DNA of 64,000 bases. Origin: Microbacteriaceae bacterium VKM Ac-2854 (GTDB lineage: Bacteria; Actinomycetota; Actinomycetes; Actinomycetales; Microbacteriaceae). How positions within the stretch are numbered: the stretch's first letter is position 1; every line of letters starts with the position of its first letter. Shown piece after piece: positions 59,824 through 64,000 of the stretch. The stretch covers positions 1 through 64,000 of the forward strand of contig JABMLH010000011.1 in assembly GCA_013205085.1 (NCBI GenBank), in the 5' to 3' direction. The notes under the pieces were generated by a model. That model saw nothing but the letters and a program-made list of their open reading frames with translations, made no database searches and was not told the origin of the DNA. A program made the translations under genes and the position numbers.

Positions 59824-60435
59824 TCAGTCGTCGGAGTCGATCACGTGCACGGTGAATGTGGTCGAGGACAGTGTCGATCCGTCGGTCGCGACCACGTCGA
59901 TCGTGAAGATGCTCGTGGCCACCACGTCGTTCCCGAACTCGTCCGAGGTAGAGATGAAGAGGTTGCCCGTCGTCGCCAGGCCCGGCCGGACGATGGTTTC
60001 CCCGATGCGGTCCTCGAATTCGCTGGTGCTGTGCTCGACACGAGTGGGAGCATCGACGAAGAAGAGCACGTACGGGCCGAAGATCCCGGGGCTGGGTGAG
60101 GCGACGGTCGTGTTCGTCACCCGGACGGTCGCACCGGCGGTCGGGTTCGTGACGGTGTATCCGACGCCGTAGGTGAGGTCACCGGCGCCGTTGCCGAGGT
60201 AGCGGTGATCACCGACGAGGTTGAACGTCCCGGTCGCGGCGTCATAGCTGGAGACACGGCCCGGCTCCGACTCGGACTGACCGTTGAACGTGAGGACGAC
60301 GACGTTCGAGCCGGTCCAGTTGGACGCCGCAGCCATCGGCGCAGCACTCGCGGCCGCCACCGCGGGAATGGTCCAAGCGGCACCATGGACGATGGTTCGT
60401 CGGCGCACGTTGTTCGGCTGGGTGATGTCGTTCAT
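59824..60435 (-). CDS. Tat-type secreted protein 8
   Basis: 203 residues. RRRTIVHGAAWTIPAVAAAS then AAPMAAAS is the array signal. The mature part of 165 residues is beta-rich and acidic: NVVVLTFNGQSESEPGRVSS, LTYGVGYTVTNPTAGATVRV and VVATDGSTLSSTTFTVHVID. It has the look of one or two small beta-sandwich domains and lacks cysteine. N-terminal MNDI is also shared with protein 7, suggesting recent common origin of the 5' ends. A dyad at 60496-60532 lies upstream. Confidence 0.75.
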   Translation of the reverse strand: MNDITQPNNVRRRTIVHGAAWTIPAVAAASAAPMAAASNWTGSNVVVLTFNGQSESEPGRVSSYDAATGTFNLVGDHRYLGNGAGDLTYGVGYTVTNPTAGATVRVTNTTVASPSPGIFGPYVLFFVDAPTRVEHSTSEFEDRIGETIVRPGLATTGNLFISTSDEFGNDVVATSIFTIDVVATDGSTLSSTTFTVHVIDSDD

Positions 60436-60774
60436 AACACTCCACGGGTTCGAGATCGGAATGCGCGGACGGTCAAATGTTGCTTATCCGCGCACATTCG
60501 AGTGTGGCAAGAGCGCTCTCCCGCACTCGAATCCAGCTCGATACCGGCGCCGTTCACCCCGAATGGTGGCGCCTTTCACCACATCCCGTCACTAGAGCAC
60601 GATCCTCGGGTCGCTCCATTCCGACGTCTTCCGACCTCGAATCGGGCAACAACCAACCCGAAAACGGACGCCTACGCTGGCGAATCCCCCGGGCATTGGC
60701 GGAACGTGCTCGCCTGCCATCCCGAGGCGCTCCGAACGGAAGTCCGCACCGTCATCGCCCTCAGCGGTGGAAGC
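60436..60774. promoter_or_regulatory. Upstream region of secreted protein 8
   Basis: About 340 bases without a gene. It holds the dyad at 60496-60532 and should contain the promoter for the minus-strand gene. The other side is the 3' end of the TetR gene. Confidence 0.45.
60496..60532. promoter_or_regulatory. Nested dyad, candidate operator
   Basis: ATTCGAGTG (60496-60504) and CACTCGAAT (60524-60532) are exact arms. At their centre is the palindrome AGAGCGCTCT (60510-60519). About 60 bases upstream of the start of secreted protein 8. Confidence 0.55.
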
Positions 60775-61485
60775 TCAGCGCGGTAGCGCTCCGGAGGCCG
60801 AGCTGAGCCGCTGTAGCCACTCGGTCATCAAACGTGTCTCGCTCGCTCCGAGAATGTCGGGACGCGCCGCTGCGAGTTCGATGACCCGGCGGATATCAAC
60901 GTGTTCAGTTTCCGGCGTCGACGTTGACGCGGTTCCTGTGATCGCGGCGATAGCCCCCTCGCGGACAGCGACACTCAGCGGACGGTCCTCCTCGGCGAGA
61001 ACGATCTGTCGCAGCGTGACCCCGATGTTGGCGACGAGGACATGGGACGCAGCTTGTTGCGGCGGCACCACCAGCCGGCCCTGCTCGGCCGCCCGCTCGG
61101 TGAGTTCCAGCAGCAGTTCACTGGGACGCGATTGGGCAGCCGGCGAGTAACCGGGACGGACCTTGCCGTACATGAGGGTGTAGAACCCGGGGTTGGTCAG
61201 CCCGAACCGCACGTGCGCGTCCCAGCCGAGCCGAAGGTCGCGGATCGGATCCCCGGTGTGTTCCTGAGCGCTCTTCTGCGTGAGATACAGGTCGAAACCA
61301 CGCTCGATAACCGCCTCGATCAGCCCGCTCTTACTCCCAAAGAAGTGATAAAGCGTCGGCATCTTCACGCCCACCTGATCACACACGGCTCGGAGCGAGA
61401 ACTCCTCCCCCGGTGCGGCCGCGATGAGGTTCGCGGCCGCCTCGAGCAGGCGCTCCCGAGTGTCACCTTTCGCCGTCTCTGTCAC
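60775..61485 (-). CDS. TetR-family transcriptional regulator
   Basis: 236 residues. The N-terminal helix-turn-helix is TRERLLEAAANLIAAAPGEE and FSLRAVCDQVGVKMPTLYHF, then FGSKSGLIEAVIERG. The ligand domain (80-236) is helical and not assignable. It is divergent from a short-chain dehydrogenase gene with 72 bases between. TCGCTA/TAGCGA (61487-61510) lies there and is a likely operator. Regulators in this setting usually repress the adjacent oxidoreductase. Confidence 0.88.
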   Translation of the reverse strand: MTETAKGDTRERLLEAAANLIAAAPGEEFSLRAVCDQVGVKMPTLYHFFGSKSGLIEAVIERGFDLYLTQKSAQEHTGDPIRDLRLGWDAHVRFGLTNPGFYTLMYGKVRPGYSPAAQSRPSELLLELTERAAEQGRLVVPPQQAASHVLVANIGVTLRQIVLAEEDRPLSVAVREGAIAAITGTASTSTPETEHVDIRRVIELAAARPDILGASETRLMTEWLQRLSSASGALPR

Positions 61486-61486
61486 C

Positions 61487-61510
61487 TCGCTATAGTACCT
61501 GGTGTAGCGA
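61487..61510. promoter_or_regulatory. Inverted repeat, probable TetR operator
   Basis: TCGCTA (61487-61492) and TAGCGA (61505-61510) with a 12-base centre, directly beside the TetR start and 47 bases before the dehydrogenase ATG. Confidence 0.6.
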
Positions 61511-61557
61511 GACTACATGAGTCCATATGTTCGATACACACGAGGAAACGAAGACAG

Positions 61558-62313
61558 ATGACGAAGCACACACTGGAAAACAAGAACGTCCTGGTCGCGG
61601 CGGGCGCCAAAAACCTCGGCGGCCTGATCAGCCGCCAGGCCGCCGAGGCCGGCGCCAACGTGGCCATCCACTACAACTCGGAATCCACGCGCGCCGCAGC
61701 CGAGGAAACCCTCGCGGCCGTTGAGGGATTCGGACGCACCGGCGTCATCCTCACAGGCGATCTGACTGTTCCGGCCAACGTGGAGAAGTTGTTCGCCGAC
61801 GCGGCGGCCGCGATCGGTCCGATCGACGTCGCGGTGAACACCGTCGGCAAGGTGCTGCGGAAGCCGATCGTGGACACCACCGAAGGTGAGTATGATTCGA
61901 TGTTCGATATCAACTCGAAGGCGGCGTACTTCTTCATTAAGGAGGCCGGCAAGCACCTCACGGACGGCGGCAAGATCATCACGATCGTGACCTCGCTACT
62001 CGCGGCGTTCACGGACGGCTATTCCACCTACGCCGGTGGCAAGAGCCCGGTGGAGCACTTCACTCGGGCGGCGGCGAAAGAATTCGCCGACCGGGGCATC
62101 TCGGTCACCGCAATCGCTCCCGGCCCCATGGACACGCCGTTCTTCTACGGCCAGGAGACTCCCGAGCGTGTCACGTTCCACAAGTCGCAGGCGCTGGGCA
62201 ACCAGCTCACCCACATCGAGGACATCGCACCGATCGTGACCTTCCTCGCCACCGACGGCTGGTGGATCACCGGTCAGACCATCTTCGCCAACGGCGGCTA
62301 CACCACCCGCTAA
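61558..62313 (+). CDS. Short-chain dehydrogenase/reductase
   Basis: 251 residues from ATG at 61558 with GAGGAAA upstream. A Rossmann start (VLVAAGAKNLGGLISRQAA, in place of the classical TGxxxGIG), the VNTVGKV block in the NNAG position, and the catalytic Ser about 146 with YAGGK (Tyr about 158, Lys about 162). IAPGPMDTPFF follows. It oxidises or reduces an alcohol/ketone with NAD(P). The substrate is unknown. Downstream is an NTF2-like gene on the same strand. Confidence 0.88.
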   Translation: MTKHTLENKNVLVAAGAKNLGGLISRQAAEAGANVAIHYNSESTRAAAEETLAAVEGFGRTGVILTGDLTVPANVEKLFADAAAAIGPIDVAVNTVGKVLRKPIVDTTEGEYDSMFDINSKAAYFFIKEAGKHLTDGGKIITIVTSLLAAFTDGYSTYAGGKSPVEHFTRAAAKEFADRGISVTAIAPGPMDTPFFYGQETPERVTFHKSQALGNQLTHIEDIAPIVTFLATDGWWITGQTIFANGGYTTR

Positions 62314-62333
62314 CCCACGACAAGGAACCCCAC

Positions 62334-62663
62334 ATGACCTCCATTCAGATCCCCGAACCCGTCGCGTCGTTCATCGCCGCCGTCAACAACCAGGACAACG
62401 CCGCGTTCATCAGCGCGTTCAGCAACGACGCGTTCGTCGATGACTGGGGCACCAAGTACGAAGGCCTGCCCGCCATCACGACGTGGAGCGATCGCGAACT
62501 CCTCGGCGCCAAAGGCACCCTCACTCCCGAAAGCGTCAGCCAGAAAGGCTCCACGATCACCGTCATCGGCGACTGGCGCAGCTCGTTCGCGAACGGGCTC
62601 TCGCTCTTCCGATTCGCCATCGACGGCGACAAGATCACCTCCATGACCATCCGCGAAGGCTAA
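62334..62663 (+). CDS. NTF2-like (SnoaL-type) protein
   Basis: 109 residues, 20 bases after the dehydrogenase. PVASFIAAVNNQDNAAFISA, FSNDAFVDDWGTKYEGLPAI and TTWSDRELLGAKG, then beta strands, form a nuclear transport factor 2-like fold, seen in SnoaL-type isomerases and small-molecule binding proteins. It likely works with the dehydrogenase on the same substrate. Confidence 0.8.
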   Translation: MTSIQIPEPVASFIAAVNNQDNAAFISAFSNDAFVDDWGTKYEGLPAITTWSDRELLGAKGTLTPESVSQKGSTITVIGDWRSSFANGLSLFRFAIDGDKITSMTIREG

Positions 62664-62768
62664 CCACTCAGCATCCCGCGCGGAAGTGGGCGCGGCCTCG
62701 CTTCGAGCGTCGCGCCCACGACCCCTTCCCCTCCCTTCATCGGCCCTCTCACCACAACGAAAACGGTC

Positions 62769-63986
62769 ATGTCGCCTGACGATTCCCGTCCCGCCCGGCC
62801 AGTCCGCCCTCGGTTCAGGCTCACGTTCATGCGCGCTCGCGAACCTCGCGAAACGCGTCGAGCGGCCAACCCCCTCGAGCTGTTCTTCGACCTCGTCTTC
62901 GTCGTCGCGGTCTCCTTCTCCTCAGCAGAACTGCATCACCTCGAATCCGACGGACACGCGGGAGCGGGGATCCTCGGCTACCTGATGGTGTTCTTCGCGA
63001 TCTGGTGGGCCTGGATGAACTTCACCTGGTTCGCCACCTCCTTCGCCATCGACGACTGGCTCTACCGGGCCATGACCATCATCCAGATGGGCGGCGTACT
63101 CATCCTCGCCGCCGGCGCCGCCCCAGCCATGACCGAACACGACTTCACCCTGGTCACCATCGGCTACGTCATCATGCGCCTCGCCCTCGTCGGACAATGG
63201 CTCCGAGCCGCCGCCAGCGCTCCCGCGTTCCGTTCCACCGCGCTGCGCTACGCGAGCGCCATCACCACCGTTCAGCTGCTCTGGATCGCGCGCTTGTTTC
63301 TGCCCGAGACGGCTGGCTTCATCGGCTTCTTCATCCTCGCCGCAGCCGAGATCGCGGTCCCGATCTGGGCCGAATCCCAGCACCCAACTCCCTGGAACGC
63401 GCACCACATCGCCGAACGGTTCAGCCTTTTCACTCTGATCCTGCTCGGTGAGTCAATCCTCGCCTCCGCAAACGCCGTCGTCGACGCGATCGAAACCGGC
63501 CACCACATCAGTGACCTTCTCGTCATATCCGCGTCAGGTCTTGTCATCGCGGCCGGAATGTGGTGGGTTTACTTCGCTCGCGAGCACCACGAACACATCA
63601 CCAGTCTTCGCACCTCGCTCACTTTCGGGTACTTCCACTACCTGATCTTCGCCGCGGCCGGCGCATTCTCCGCCGGCATCGAAATCGCCATCGACGCAAC
63701 CACCGGCGACACCGACCTCAACCACTCCGCAGCGGCTGCCATGCTCAGCATCCCGGTCGCAACGTTCTTCCTCGCCGTCTGGTGGCTCACACTCCGCCGA
63801 TCCCTGCGCACGAGCGGGACGAGCATCTTTCTGGCCGGTGTCGCCATCACCCTCGCCGGGATCGTTCTGCCCGGCCTGTGGTCCGTGGCGTTCGTCGCCC
63901 TCGGCGCAGTCGTCACGCTCGTCGCCGTCGAAACCGGTTCCTCAACCGAACTCGACCACGACGACGCCGTCGAGCAGAACGCCTAA
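62769..63986 (+). CDS. LtrA-family membrane protein
   Basis: 405 residues with about eleven transmembrane helices. NPLELFFDLVFVVAVSFSSA, IWWAWMNFTWFATSFAIDDW, HHIAERFSLFTLILLGESIL and FGYFHYLIFAAAGAF are characteristic of the low temperature requirement protein A family. The family is widespread in actinobacteria. The biochemical function is not established. Separated from the preceding gene by 105 bases. Confidence 0.88.
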   Translation: MSPDDSRPARPVRPRFRLTFMRAREPRETRRAANPLELFFDLVFVVAVSFSSAELHHLESDGHAGAGILGYLMVFFAIWWAWMNFTWFATSFAIDDWLYRAMTIIQMGGVLILAAGAAPAMTEHDFTLVTIGYVIMRLALVGQWLRAAASAPAFRSTALRYASAITTVQLLWIARLFLPETAGFIGFFILAAAEIAVPIWAESQHPTPWNAHHIAERFSLFTLILLGESILASANAVVDAIETGHHISDLLVISASGLVIAAGMWWVYFAREHHEHITSLRTSLTFGYFHYLIFAAAGAFSAGIEIAIDATTGDTDLNHSAAAAMLSIPVATFFLAVWWLTLRRSLRTSGTSIFLAGVAITLAGIVLPGLWSVAFVALGAVVTLVAVETGSSTELDHDDAVEQNA

Positions 63987-64000
63987 TCCCGGGACTCCTC

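Overview
The window looks like accessory DNA, most likely a large conjugative plasmid or plasmid-derived element, from a high-GC actinobacterium. The gene types (SCO6880-family T4SS protein, class E sortase with an LAxTG substrate, actinobacterial MobF relaxase, DUF3560, DUF3846 and DUF4913 plasmid proteins) suggest Microbacteriaceae or a close relative. That placement is inference, since no rRNA or housekeeping gene is present. The window opens on a tandem repeat (nine ACTGCCGG units), a plausible contig edge.

0-9.5 kb is the replication/maintenance and regulatory edge. It holds a frameshifted DUF3560 gene, a DUF3846 gene, a decapitated parA tail joined to an intact parB-like gene with centromere-like inverted repeats, a primase-type replication protein, and a tight four-gene operon (XRE regulator, ImmA/IrrE protease, polytopic membrane protein, alpha/beta hydrolase). 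Two HTH regulators follow.

9.6-31.1 kb is one long plus-strand conjugation operon. Its order is a wall-anchored thioester-type adhesin, its class E sortase, small membrane proteins, a ParA-like ATPase, VirB2/VirB6-like membrane proteins, a VirB8-like protein, SCO6880, VirB4, a two-domain peptidoglycan hydrolase, VirD4 and DUF4913. One gene inside it runs the opposite way. At 31.1-32.7 kb a PadR regulator and a sugar transferase sit between the DUF4913 gene and a decayed second copy of that gene's 3' end.

33-44 kb carries a small secreted protein, the 1467-residue MobF relaxase-helicase, a probable oriT region, DUF4145, a HicB-like pair, an HNH-like protein, a KfrA-like protein with its palindromic operator, and a Phd/RelE toxin-antitoxin pair.

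44.6-60.5 kb is the most unusual part. Eight otherwise different secreted proteins share one twin-arginine-like N-terminus (RRT, then GAAWTIP, an Ala/Val-rich core, then AAPxAAAS). Three full-length paralogous AraC-type regulators are each transcribed divergently from one of these genes. Promoter elements are shared between units, and decayed units lie nearby: an ECF sigma factor stub fused out of frame to a secreted-protein tail, and IS remnants. I read this as an array of regulated exoprotein cassettes with a constant export signal and variable payloads. 60.8-64 kb is more ordinary: a TetR regulator divergent from a short-chain dehydrogenase and an NTF2-like protein, then an LtrA-family membrane protein.
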